Source of the DNA: Sphingopyxis sp. BE259
GTDB taxonomy: Bacteria; Pseudomonadota; Alphaproteobacteria; Sphingomonadales; Sphingomonadaceae
NCBI RefSeq assembly: GCF_031457495.1
Contig: NZ_JAVDWM010000001.1
Location: 2,654,001-2,718,000, forward strand
Direction: 5' to 3'
DNA length: 64,000 bases
Shown here: in pieces, positions 56,759-64,000 of the stretch
Layout: each line of letters starts with the position of its first letter
Numbering within the stretch: position 1 is the first letter of the stretch
Notes under the pieces: generated by a model
Told to the model about the DNA's origin: nothing
What the model saw: only the letters and a program-made list of their open reading frames with translations
Databases searched by the model: none
Program-made: the position numbers and the translations under genes

Positions 56759-57756
56759 CACCGCTTCGCCTCCGCGGGTGCCTTGGCGGGAATGAACGCG
56801 TCGACCTGCTGCCCGGGACGGAACAGGTCGGTTCCGCCCGGCAAGGCATAGATGACCTGCATCACGCGCACATCGACGCGCTCGGCGGCGCTGTTGGTCA
56901 GCGAGCGTTTGGGAACCACCAACGGTTCGGCCCGGACAAAGGTCGCCGCCACCTGGCGTTCGGCGGCGCCGCGCGGCGACACGACCGCATTGGCCCCCAG
57001 CGCGACATCGGCGACCTGGTCCTCGTCGATGTCGATGCGGACGTGCAGCGGGCGCGTTTCGCCCATCCGGATATAGGGCTCGGCGCTGCTGCCCTGCGGC
57101 GCACCCGCCTGAACATATTCGCCCGGCCGGATGTTGACCGCCAGAATCTCGCCCGCAATCGGCGCGCGCACGGCTAGCCGCGCCAATTCGGTGCGCGCGC
57201 TGCCCGCCGCCGCCGTCGCAGCATTGAGCCGCGCCCGCGCCAGCGCCAGACGGCTGCCCGCCGCTGCCGCGTCACCCTCGGCGCGCACCACTTCGGTGCG
57301 GCTGACCGCCTCGGCATCATCGACCTGGCGATAGAGCGCCAACTGGCGGTGCGCGGTCACACGCGCCGCTTCGGCTTCGCCAATCGCGGCACGCGCTTCG
57401 CCGATCGCGGCCTCGGCCTCGCGCAACCGGGCCCGCACCGCGCGGTCGTCGACGGTGAACAGCAGATCGCCCTTTGCAACATAGACGCCGGGCTGAACAT
57501 TCAACGCCATCACCAGCCCCGACAGCGCGGTGCCGACATCGACGATCTCGCTCGACGGTTCGACCACTCCGGCGCCCGCCACCCGCGCGCTGTTGGCCAG
57601 CGCCCCGGTCGCGCGCGGCGGCGTCTGCTGCGGCGGTTCAAGCTCGCGGTCGGGAAGCCCGGTCGCGATAAAGATCACCGCGATCACCAACCCGAGCAAA
57701 GCAAGGGCGGGCAGGATCTGGCGCGAGACATTAAGGTTGGCAAAGCGTCGGGTCAT
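56758..57756 (-). CDS. HlyD-family periplasmic adaptor (DevB type)
   Basis: 332 aa. One N-terminal membrane helix (ILPALALLGLVIAVIFIATG) is followed by the lipoyl-like half ALSGLVMALNVQPGVYVAKGDLLF. A long Ala/Glu/Arg coiled-coil hairpin (about 100-190) comes next, then the returning half LAVRAPIAGEILAVNIRPGEYV. It connects the ABC permease to the outer-membrane channel. Starts four bases after the ATPase gene. Confidence 0.92.
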   Translation of the reverse strand: MTRRFANLNVSRQILPALALLGLVIAVIFIATGLPDRELEPPQQTPPRATGALANSARVAGAGVVEPSSEIVDVGTALSGLVMALNVQPGVYVAKGDLLFTVDDRAVRARLREAEAAIGEARAAIGEAEAARVTAHRQLALYRQVDDAEAVSRTEVVRAEGDAAAAGSRLALARARLNAATAAAGSARTELARLAVRAPIAGEILAVNIRPGEYVQAGAPQGSSAEPYIRMGETRPLHVRIDIDEDQVADVALGANAVVSPRGAAERQVAATFVRAEPLVVPKRSLTNSAAERVDVRVMQVIYALPGGTDLFRPGQQVDAFIPAKAPAEAKR

Positions 57757-57760
57757 GGCG

Positions 57761-58495
57761 TCAATGGTCCTTGGGCATATCGCGGCCGTCGTGGGTGATC
57801 CGGCCGTCCTCGAGCACGAGGATGCGGTCGGCGAGGTCGAAAATGCGGTTGTCGTGGGTGACGATGATCACCGACCGATCGTCGGCGAGCGCGACCTCGC
57901 GCAGCAAATCCATCACGCGGCGGCCCGACCGGGCGTCGAGCGCCGCCGTCGGCTCGTCACAAACCACCAGTCGCGGTTGGTGGACCAGCGCGCGCGCGAT
58001 GGCGACGCGCTGCTGTTGCCCACCCGACAACTGGCTGGGCAGTTTGTCCGCCTGGTCGGCGATGTTGAGCGCGGCGAGCAATTCGATCGCGCGGGCGCGC
58101 GCCTCGCCGCGATCCATCCCCTGCGCGATCAGCGGCACCGCGGCGTTGGACGCCGCATCGATCGCCGGGATCAGATTATATTGCTGGAAAATGAAACCGA
58201 CGTTGCGAAGGCGAAAATCCACCAGGTCGCGGTCGCTGAGATTATAGATGTCGGTGCCGAACAACCGCACCTCACCCTCGGTCGGCCACAGGATGCCGCA
58301 CATGATCGAAATCAGCGTCGTCTTTCCCGACCCCGATTCCCCGACCAGATAGGTCAGCTCACCGGCGCGGACATCGAGGTCGATGCCATGCAGCACCCGG
58401 ATCGTCTGCTGCCCGGCGGTAAAGTCGCGCGCTACCCCGCGCGTCGAAATCGCCGTAACAGCGGTGGCTTTTTTGGCTTCGACCGCGCCGATCAT
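57761..58495 (-). CDS. ABC exporter ATP-binding protein (MacB/DevA type)
   Basis: 244 aa from the ATG at 58495. Walker A GESGSGKTT, signature QLSGGQQQRVAIARALVHQ and Walker B LVVCDEPTAALD are intact, with the switch His in VTHDNRIFDLADRI. The class serves FtsX-type permeases. Its start overlaps the permease stop (ATGA); a longer open frame to 58603 runs inside the permease gene and is rejected. Confidence 0.94.
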   Translation of the reverse strand: MIGAVEAKKATAVTAISTRGVARDFTAGQQTIRVLHGIDLDVRAGELTYLVGESGSGKTTLISIMCGILWPTEGEVRLFGTDIYNLSDRDLVDFRLRNVGFIFQQYNLIPAIDAASNAAVPLIAQGMDRGEARARAIELLAALNIADQADKLPSQLSGGQQQRVAIARALVHQPRLVVCDEPTAALDARSGRRVMDLLREVALADDRSVIIVTHDNRIFDLADRILVLEDGRITHDGRDMPKDH

Positions 58496-59628
58496 CGAAA
58501 CACCGCTGCAGGTTCGGTCTTCAGCACCCGGCGCAGCGCGACCCATCCGGTCAGCGCCAGGATCAGCGTCACCGCGACCAGGCTGATCAGCGGCACCTGC
58601 CACGGAATGTAAAAGCCCTTGAAGGTCGGATTGCTGGAAAAGCCCCAGATAAACAGCACCGTGCCCAGCACCCCCAAGCCATAGCCGATCAGGCCGACCA
58701 TCGCCGCCTGCGCCGCCACCATGCGCCGGATCTTGGCATTGTTGACGCCAATCGCCTTCAACGCGCCGAACTGTTTGATATTGTCGCGGATGAACAGGCT
58801 GAAAGTCAGGCCGACGATCGCCACGCCGACAACAAAGCCAAGCAGCACGGTGATCCCGAAGTTAAGCGGGATGCCGGTGTTTTCGATGATGAAATCGACC
58901 CCGTCGCGGGCAAACTCGTCGCGGGTGCGGGCGCGCAACCCGGTGTCCTGCGTAATCCGCGTCGCCAGCGTTTTGGCATCCACGCCCGGCGCGGCGCCGA
59001 CGAGGACAAAGCTCAGCCGGTTGCGCGTCCCGGGCACAAAATTGAGCGCGCGGCTGTAGCGGGTGTAAAGCGTGACCTGGCTCGTAAAGCTGGGGATCGC
59101 GTCGGCGACCCCCATGATCACGGCGCGCTGATCGTTCAGCTCCAGCCGTTCGCCGACCGGATCATAGCCGACCGGAAAAAAGCGCACCGTCCCCACATCG
59201 TCGATCACCACCGCGTCGGGCCGTTCGAGCACATCGGTCGCACCCAACGCCATCCGGCGCGGCAGGCCGATCAAAGTCGCATCATCGACGCCGATGACCG
59301 ACACGCCTTCCAGATCGCCTTCCTTGGTGCGTACCGACGCCGCGGCGCGCAAATGCGGGACCGCCCATTCCACGCCCGCCACCGACCGGACCCGGTCCAG
59401 CGCGGTCGAGGGCATCGGCAGATGGACGTCGGTCGTCCGGCTGACCGGATCCATCACCCACACGTCGGCCGACGGGACGTTATAGACGCCGCTGGCGCCG
59501 CGTTCGATCAGGTTGACAAAGATCGTCAGCTGCTGGGTGATCAACAGGGTGGAAAAGGCAATGCCGAACAACAGACCATAAAATTTGGTCGCGTCGCCGG
59601 TCAGCATTCGTATCGCGATCCAGACCAT
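58492..59628 (-). CDS. ABC exporter permease (DevC/FtsX type)
   Basis: 378 aa with four predicted helices: one N-terminal, then a large periplasmic domain (about 40-255) and three C-terminal helices (FGITVLLGFVVGVAIVGLTF and later). IKQFGALKAIGVNNAKIRRM is the coupling helix motif of the FtsX family. No good ribosome site precedes the ATG at 59628. With DevB, DevA and NodT-like neighbours it forms a complete tripartite exporter; DevBCA in cyanobacteria exports glycolipids, but the substrate here is unknown. Confidence 0.92.
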   Translation of the reverse strand: MVWIAIRMLTGDATKFYGLLFGIAFSTLLITQQLTIFVNLIERGASGVYNVPSADVWVMDPVSRTTDVHLPMPSTALDRVRSVAGVEWAVPHLRAAASVRTKEGDLEGVSVIGVDDATLIGLPRRMALGATDVLERPDAVVIDDVGTVRFFPVGYDPVGERLELNDQRAVIMGVADAIPSFTSQVTLYTRYSRALNFVPGTRNRLSFVLVGAAPGVDAKTLATRITQDTGLRARTRDEFARDGVDFIIENTGIPLNFGITVLLGFVVGVAIVGLTFSLFIRDNIKQFGALKAIGVNNAKIRRMVAAQAAMVGLIGYGLGVLGTVLFIWGFSSNPTFKGFYIPWQVPLISLVAVTLILALTGWVALRRVLKTEPAAVFR

Positions 59629-59687
59629 CGGGGGGAGAGCCCTTTATTCGGCGAGTCTTGCAACCGTTGCTGTTTTCGAACATTATT

Positions 59688-59720
59688 GAACGGTGCCGTA
59701 TAAATGAACGGAAGCGTATA
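59688..59720. promoter_or_regulatory. Direct repeats in the exporter/TetR divergent promoter
   Basis: GAACGGTGCCGTATA (59688-59702) and GAACGGAAGCGTATA (59706-59720) repeat at 18-bp spacing; the first contains the small dyad ACGG-TG-CCGT. They lie between the divergent exporter and TetR genes, directly before the TetR start. A plausible TetR operator, by position and symmetry only. Confidence 0.5.
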
Positions 59721-59722
59721 GT

Positions 59723-60352
59723 TTGTCAATCGCGCCGAAAAAAAATCTTGGTCGGCCTGCCGATCTTGCCAAGCGCGAAGCGATTTTGGCGGCGGCGACC
59801 AACGCCTTTTTCGAACAGGGCTATGGCGCGGCGGCGATTGAACAGATCGCCGCGGCGGCGGGCGTGTCGAAAGTCACCATCTACAATCATTTTTCCGACA
59901 AGCAGGGCTTGTTCACCGCCGCGATCGAACGGGAATGCGAGCGGATGCGGAGCCATTTTTCGATCGACGGGGACGGGTCGACATCGCTGCGCGATCGGCT
60001 GCTCGATATCGGCCATGCCATGGTGGCGTTCCTGTCGCGGCCCGAGATGGTGCAGTTCGAGCGCCGCATCGCCGCCGAAACCGAACGCAATCCTGAAATC
60101 GGCCTGGCCTTCCTGAATGCAGGCCCGCGGCGAATGAAGGCAACGATGGCATCCTTCCTGGCGGCCATCGCGCCAAGCGGGGCGCTCGTGATCCCCGATC
60201 CGACGCTCGCAGCCGAGCAGTTCGCGGCGATGTGCAAGGGCTTCGGCGACGTCGAGCACCGCTTTGGCGCTCCACCCAGCGATAAGGCAACGCGGCAAAG
60301 GGTAGAGGCAGCCGTCGAAGCATTTTTGAAAATTTATGGCGGCGCCGCGTAA
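59723..60352 (+). CDS. TetR-family regulator of the exporter operon
   Basis: 209 aa. The helix-turn-helix is AIEQIAAAAGVSKVTIYNHFSDKQGLFTA; the C-terminal ligand domain resembles the AefR/TetR_C_7 type (PEMVQFERRIAAETERNPEI). The start is a TTG at 59723 with GGAAG eight bases upstream; no ATG occurs before the HTH. Divergent from the exporter operon, so it is probably its repressor. Confidence 0.9.
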   Translation: MSIAPKKNLGRPADLAKREAILAAATNAFFEQGYGAAAIEQIAAAAGVSKVTIYNHFSDKQGLFTAAIERECERMRSHFSIDGDGSTSLRDRLLDIGHAMVAFLSRPEMVQFERRIAAETERNPEIGLAFLNAGPRRMKATMASFLAAIAPSGALVIPDPTLAAEQFAAMCKGFGDVEHRFGAPPSDKATRQRVEAAVEAFLKIYGGAA

Positions 60353-60370
60353 TGCGGCCGACCGCTCGGT

Positions 60371-61075
60371 TCAAAATTGATCCTTGAGCATTTCACCGAT
60401 TGAATTGTCGAAATGGCTTTCCATCGCGGCGCGCGCGCGCAGAGGGTCGCGCGCGGCAACCGCCTCGGCAACCTCGCGGTGCAGCGCCAGTGTCTCGTCG
60501 CGCTCCTCGCGCGTCGTGCGCCCGGCCCAGGCGCGGGGGATGGCGACCGCCATCAGTTGTTCGAACGAACGGACAATCTGCAGAAACAGCTGATTGCCGC
60601 TGGCAGCGGCGATCGTCTGGTGAAATCGCGTGTCCGCCGCCGTGCGCGCCGCCTCGTCATGCTCGACCGACAGCCCATGGGCGGCAGTCAGGATCGCCTG
60701 CGCCTGTTCCTCGCTGCGATGGATCGCGGCCAGTTCGGCGGTCCGCAGCTCCAACGTCCGGCGTACTTCCCACACATCGGCGAGCGACACCTGCGCCGTG
60801 TTGACCGCGTGCCCCATCGACGCCGCCATCACCGAGCCATCGATCGCCGCGACGCGCGGCTTGCGGCCATTGCCAACATCGACGAGCCGCAGCGCGGTGA
60901 GCGCACCGAACGCCTCGCGCATCACCGGACGGCTGACGCCCAGTTGGGTCGCAAAGCTCCCCTCACCCGGCAGCGTGTCGCCGACCTTAAGGTCATGGGC
61001 GCGAATATAGTCGCGCACCGCATCCACCGCCCGGTCGACCAGCGAACCGCGGCCAAGGTCGATCATTCCGCTCAT
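60371..61075 (-). CDS. GntR-family regulator (FadR subfamily, FCD domain)
   Basis: 234 aa. The winged helix has VRDYIRAHDLKVGDTLPGEG and LATQLGVSR-like FATQLGVSRPVMREAFGAL. The FCD effector domain shows metal-site residues in DTRFHQTIAAASGN, LHREVAEAV and MESHFDNS. Such regulators sense organic acids. The start overlaps the AraC gene stop (ATGA). It probably regulates the hydroxyacid-oxidase/MFS genes next to it. Confidence 0.92.
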   Translation of the reverse strand: MSGMIDLGRGSLVDRAVDAVRDYIRAHDLKVGDTLPGEGSFATQLGVSRPVMREAFGALTALRLVDVGNGRKPRVAAIDGSVMAASMGHAVNTAQVSLADVWEVRRTLELRTAELAAIHRSEEQAQAILTAAHGLSVEHDEAARTAADTRFHQTIAAASGNQLFLQIVRSFEQLMAVAIPRAWAGRTTREERDETLALHREVAEAVAARDPLRARAAMESHFDNSIGEMLKDQF

Positions 61076-61821
61076 GCCGCGACCCCCATCCGCCGCATCG
61101 CGGTCGGCGCCATGCCGAAGCGCCGCGAGAAAGCGCGCGTGAAGCTGGCGTTATTCAGATAGCCGCAGCGATAACCGATGCTGGCCACCGGCAGGTCGCT
61201 CGCCGCGAGCAACGTCCGCGCCTGCCGCAACCGCCGCTCGCTCAGCGCCTCGCCGACGCTGCAATGATAAAGTTCGCGAAAGCCGCGGGTCAGCTTGTCG
61301 CGATTGATCCCGCAACTGCGCGCTATATTGTCGATCGTCAGCTTTTCGTCCCAACGGGTGTCGACGATCCGCCGCGCCGCGGCGATCCGCGCGATGTCGC
61401 TTTCGGTCAACCCCGGCTGCCCGTCGACCGCCACCAGATCGCCCGCGATTAACGCCGCGAACAGCTGGCACAGCATTTCGATGCTACGCGCCAGCCGCAG
61501 CGTATCCGCCGCCGCCGCATCGCATTCGGGCGCCACGATCGACTGCCCCAACGCGCGCAAATCGGATGGCAGATACCAACGCCCGCCCGCTTCGGGCAAC
61601 ACACCAAACAGGCGGCGGCATGCGCCGCGCGACACCGCAAACACCAGCAAATGGCCTTCACTCTCCAGCTCGCGAAACGCCAGGGTGCTTACCACCGGTT
61701 CGCCGCTGCCGCCGAAACCGATCAGCAACGCATCGGGTGGCAGCAACAGGCGATCACACGATCCCGGACCGACGAACGTCGTCATTTCGGTCGAGACGAT
61801 GACGCTGTGTTTGGTCGGCAT
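61072..61821 (-). CDS. AraC-family regulator
   Basis: 249 aa from the ATG at 61821 (GGGAG nine bases upstream; ATG 61842 is the alternative). The C-terminal two-HTH domain is typical: LTIDNIARSCGINRDKLTRGF and VASIGYRCGYLNNASFTRAFSRRFG. The N-terminal half, about 140 aa, is an unrecognised sensing domain. Two regulators of different families stand side by side upstream of nothing else, so both may act on the MFS/oxidase genes. Confidence 0.9.
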   Translation of the reverse strand: MPTKHSVIVSTEMTTFVGPGSCDRLLLPPDALLIGFGGSGEPVVSTLAFRELESEGHLLVFAVSRGACRRLFGVLPEAGGRWYLPSDLRALGQSIVAPECDAAAADTLRLARSIEMLCQLFAALIAGDLVAVDGQPGLTESDIARIAAARRIVDTRWDEKLTIDNIARSCGINRDKLTRGFRELYHCSVGEALSERRLRQARTLLAASDLPVASIGYRCGYLNNASFTRAFSRRFGMAPTAMRRMGVAA

Positions 61822-61858
61822 GGCGCAAAACTCCCTTGCCATCCGCTATAGACCTATC

Positions 61859-63184
61859 TTACAGCTTTGGCAATTGCTGTATGATAGGTTCCGGCGCGCG
61901 CCGCATCGCGAGCAGGAAAGCCAGGAACGACAACGCGCTGACGATCACCCCGACCAGCGCCAGCGCTTCGGCCAGCATCGCCTCGCCGCCCATCAATCCG
62001 CTTACCTGCGTCACGATCCACGGCGCCAGCCCAAAGCCGATCAGCCCGGCGATCGCGATGAAGGCGCCGATGCACAGGCCGCGCAGTTCGTTGGGCAGCA
62101 GCACGGTCAGCGCAACCGACACGACCAGCCCGGTCACCGCACCGCACATTGACATCACGCCCAGCGCGATGGCCAGCCCGGCGATGTTTGGCATCAGCGG
62201 AAACAGCGCGGCAGGCACCCCAATCCCCGCAGCGACGACCGCCCCCAGCAGCAATCCGCCGCGACGCTGGCTACGCTGCCCGATGTCGGCCGAAATTCCG
62301 CCCAGCACCGCACCCGCGACGCCGGTGCCGAACATCAGTGCGCCCACCCAACTGGCGAATTGTTGTGGCTGAAGCCCGAAATCGCGCGACAACACCGGCG
62401 CGACCCACACCGTCGCGGCAACGTCGGCCATCACGACGGCAACCTGCCCCGCGAACAACGGCCCCAGAAAGGCGCGCCGCGCCCAAAGTTCGGCGGCGAC
62501 GACACGGAACGGCGCGTCGGGACTTACCTCGACCTCGCGGCGTTCGGGTTCGCGCAGCAACACCAATGGCAGCAGGCACAGCGCGCTGATCGCCGCGAGC
62601 AGCACATGCGTGCCGCGCCACGGCGCCAGCTCAGCCAGCCAGCCGACCGCCGAAAAATCGGTCAGCCATCCGAACAGCCAGCCGGTGAGCGCAAAGCCGA
62701 GCGCTACCCCCAGCGCCTTGCCGAGGTTGACGATCAGCATCGCGCGGCCGCGCTGGTCGGGCGCGCAGAAATCGGCACACAGCGACAGCGCCGCGGTGAG
62801 CGATCCCGTCGCGCCGATGCCAACGAGCATCCGCGCCGCGGTCAGCAGCGTCGCGCTCGGTGCAAAAGCGGTCAACAAGGTGCCGAGCGTCCAGAGCAGC
62901 GCCAGTCCGATCGTCAGCCGCACGCGGCTCCGCCGATCGACCAAGATGCCGATCGGGATCGAAAACAGCACCATCGGCACCGCAGCGCCAAGCCCCTGTA
63001 TCAGCGCCAGTACATCGTCGCTCAGCCCCAGTTCGGCCTTGGCGCTTTCCTGGATCGTGCCAAAGCTGCCCAGCGCGGTGAAGCCCATCGTCGTCACCAG
63101 CGCGAGCAACAGCAGCGGGACGAGCGTTGCGGGCGCCATCAGCCGCGTGTGGGGTGAAGCCAGCGGTTCGGCCTGTGTCGCCAT
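61859..63184 (-). CDS. MFS transporter
   Basis: 441 aa with about twelve helices. The loop-2 signature appears as GILVDRRSRVRLTIGLALL, and the second half has GGISADIGQRSQRRGG. The N-terminus is short. ATG at 63184 overlaps the oxidase stop (TGATG), so both are co-transcribed. It probably imports the hydroxyacid substrate of the oxidase; exact substrate unknown. Confidence 0.9.
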   Translation of the reverse strand: MATQAEPLASPHTRLMAPATLVPLLLLALVTTMGFTALGSFGTIQESAKAELGLSDDVLALIQGLGAAVPMVLFSIPIGILVDRRSRVRLTIGLALLWTLGTLLTAFAPSATLLTAARMLVGIGATGSLTAALSLCADFCAPDQRGRAMLIVNLGKALGVALGFALTGWLFGWLTDFSAVGWLAELAPWRGTHVLLAAISALCLLPLVLLREPERREVEVSPDAPFRVVAAELWARRAFLGPLFAGQVAVVMADVAATVWVAPVLSRDFGLQPQQFASWVGALMFGTGVAGAVLGGISADIGQRSQRRGGLLLGAVVAAGIGVPAALFPLMPNIAGLAIALGVMSMCGAVTGLVVSVALTVLLPNELRGLCIGAFIAIAGLIGFGLAPWIVTQVSGLMGGEAMLAEALALVGVIVSALSFLAFLLAMRRAPEPIIQQLPKL

Positions 63185-64000
63185 CACAGCGTGAAAATCT
63201 TGCCGGGGTTGAGCAGGTTCTGCGGGTCGAGCGCACGTTTGATCAGCCGCATCTGCTCGACCGCATCGCCGAGCTCGGCCACGAGCCATTCCTGCTTGCC
63301 GATGCCGATGCCGTGCTCTCCCGTGCAGGTGCCGTCCATCGCGAGCGCGCGTTCGACGATCCGCGCGTTGACCGCCTCGACCTCTGCCAATTCTTCCGGG
63401 GCGCCCGGATCGATAGAGAAGATGACGTGAAAATTGCCGTCGCCGACATGGCCAAGGATCGTCGCAGGAACGCTCGACTTGTCGAGATCGACATGCGTTT
63501 CGGCAATACATTCGGCAAGGCGGCTGATCGGTACACACACGTCAGTCGCCCACCCGATCGCGCCCGCGCGCATATTGACCGCGGCATAATAGGCCTCATG
63601 CCGGGCGCGCCACAGCTTCGTTCGCTCCTCGGGCAAGTTCGACCAGTCGAACGCGCTGCCGCCATTGGCTTCGGCGAGCGCTTTCACTGTCTCAATCTGT
63701 TCGGCCACGTTCGCAGCGCTGCCGTGAAACTCGAAAAACAAAGTCGGCGCCTCGGGATAATTTAGCTTGGACCAACGGTTCACCGCGATCATCTGTTTGG
63801 TGTCGAGGATCTCCACCCGCGCCAGCGGCACCGCGCACTGAATCGACTGCACCACCGTGTCGACCGCGCCGCCCAGCGTGTCAAAGCTGCACACCGCCGC
63901 CGATATGGTATCGGGCACCGGATGCAACCGCAGCGTCACTTCGGTGATGATGCCCAGCGTCCCCTCGGACCCGACATAGAGCCGGGTCAGATCATAGCCC
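63184..64000 (-). CDS. FAD-linked 2-hydroxyacid oxidase (GlcD/DLD family), C-terminal part
   Basis: About 272 codons of the C-terminal part; the N-terminus lies beyond the window. The first readable residues YDLTRLYVGSEGTLGIITEV are the end of the FAD-binding PCMH domain. The C-terminal cap domain follows with the metal/substrate segments GHVGDGNFHVIFSID and DGTCTGEHGIGIGKQEWL, ending DPQNLLNPGKIFTL. Family members oxidise D-lactate, glycolate or D-2-hydroxyglutarate. Co-transcribed with the MFS gene. Confidence 0.93.
   Translation of the reverse strand, partial: GYDLTRLYVGSEGTLGIITEVTLRLHPVPDTISAAVCSFDTLGGAVDTVVQSIQCAVPLARVEILDTKQMIAVNRWSKLNYPEAPTLFFEFHGSAANVAEQIETVKALAEANGGSAFDWSNLPEERTKLWRARHEAYYAAVNMRAGAIGWATDVCVPISRLAECIAETHVDLDKSSVPATILGHVGDGNFHVIFSIDPGAPEELAEVEAVNARIVERALAMDGTCTGEHGIGIGKQEWLVAELGDAVEQMRLIKRALDPQNLLNPGKIFTL

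Overview
The window looks like chromosome of a Sphingopyxis-like alphaproteobacterium (order Sphingomonadales). The reasons are high GC throughout, several large TonB-dependent receptors, the block of housekeeping genes rnd-ppx-ppk-hda-DUF2066 next to purM-purN, the series pepA/lptD-surA-pdxA-rsmA, and short intergenic palindromes of kinds common in sphingomonads. No rRNA, tRNA, CRISPR array, transposase or prophage gene was seen. The assignment rests on recognising protein families; no database search was run.

Region 1 (1-23.7 kb) is housekeeping. A minus-strand operon, DUF2066 protein-hda-ppk-ppx, has overlapping or nearly touching genes and links replication control to polyphosphate metabolism; rnd faces it. 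It is followed by purM and purN (purN carries a C-terminal MmcQ/YjbR domain), a secreted protein of unknown role, ndk, holC and pepA. Then comes lptD-surA-pdxA-rsmA (outer-membrane biogenesis, vitamin B6 and rRNA methylation), followed by rlmJ, a small unknown protein, a TPR protein, an RsmB-type methyltransferase and guaB. Inverted repeats occupy several of the gaps.

Region 2 (23.7-39.4 kb) is a carbohydrate-use locus. It holds an ABC importer (ATPase, lipoprotein binding protein, two permeases), a LacI-family regulator, a secreted alpha/beta-hydrolase, a GH1 beta-glucosidase, a secreted endonuclease/exonuclease/phosphatase-fold enzyme, a lipoprotein of the glucoamylase-like family (PF10091, CAZy GH144, known for beta-1,2-glucanases), a large TonB-dependent receptor and a secreted GH3 beta-glucosidase. 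Three near-identical 14-bp palindromes (core TGTAACCGGTT) lie in front of the three transcription units, so one LacI protein probably controls the whole locus. The best hypothesis is capture and breakdown of beta-1,2-glucans, possibly substituted osmoregulated or cyclic glucans.

Region 3 (39.4-49.4 kb) is a catabolic cluster. A tandem-duplicated HxlR-type regulator and a TonB-dependent receptor lie on the minus strand. Divergent from them is an operon for nitronate monooxygenase, a carotenoid-cleavage-type dioxygenase, an acyl-CoA synthetase and two unusual thiolases. The substrate cannot be read from sequence; a stilbene-, phenylpropanoid- or terpenoid-like molecule is plausible.

Region 4 (49.4-54.9 kb) is a cobalamin riboswitch followed by the corrinoid uptake and salvage operon btuB-cobO-btuF-btuC-btuD.

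Region 5 (54.9-64 kb) contains a small multidrug resistance (SugE/Gdx-like) exporter with a possible guanidine-II-like leader. Next is a DevBCA-type tripartite exporter operon with its own outer-membrane factor and a divergent TetR regulator. The window ends in a hydroxyacid-use cluster (GntR, AraC, MFS transporter and an FAD-linked oxidase cut by the window edge).
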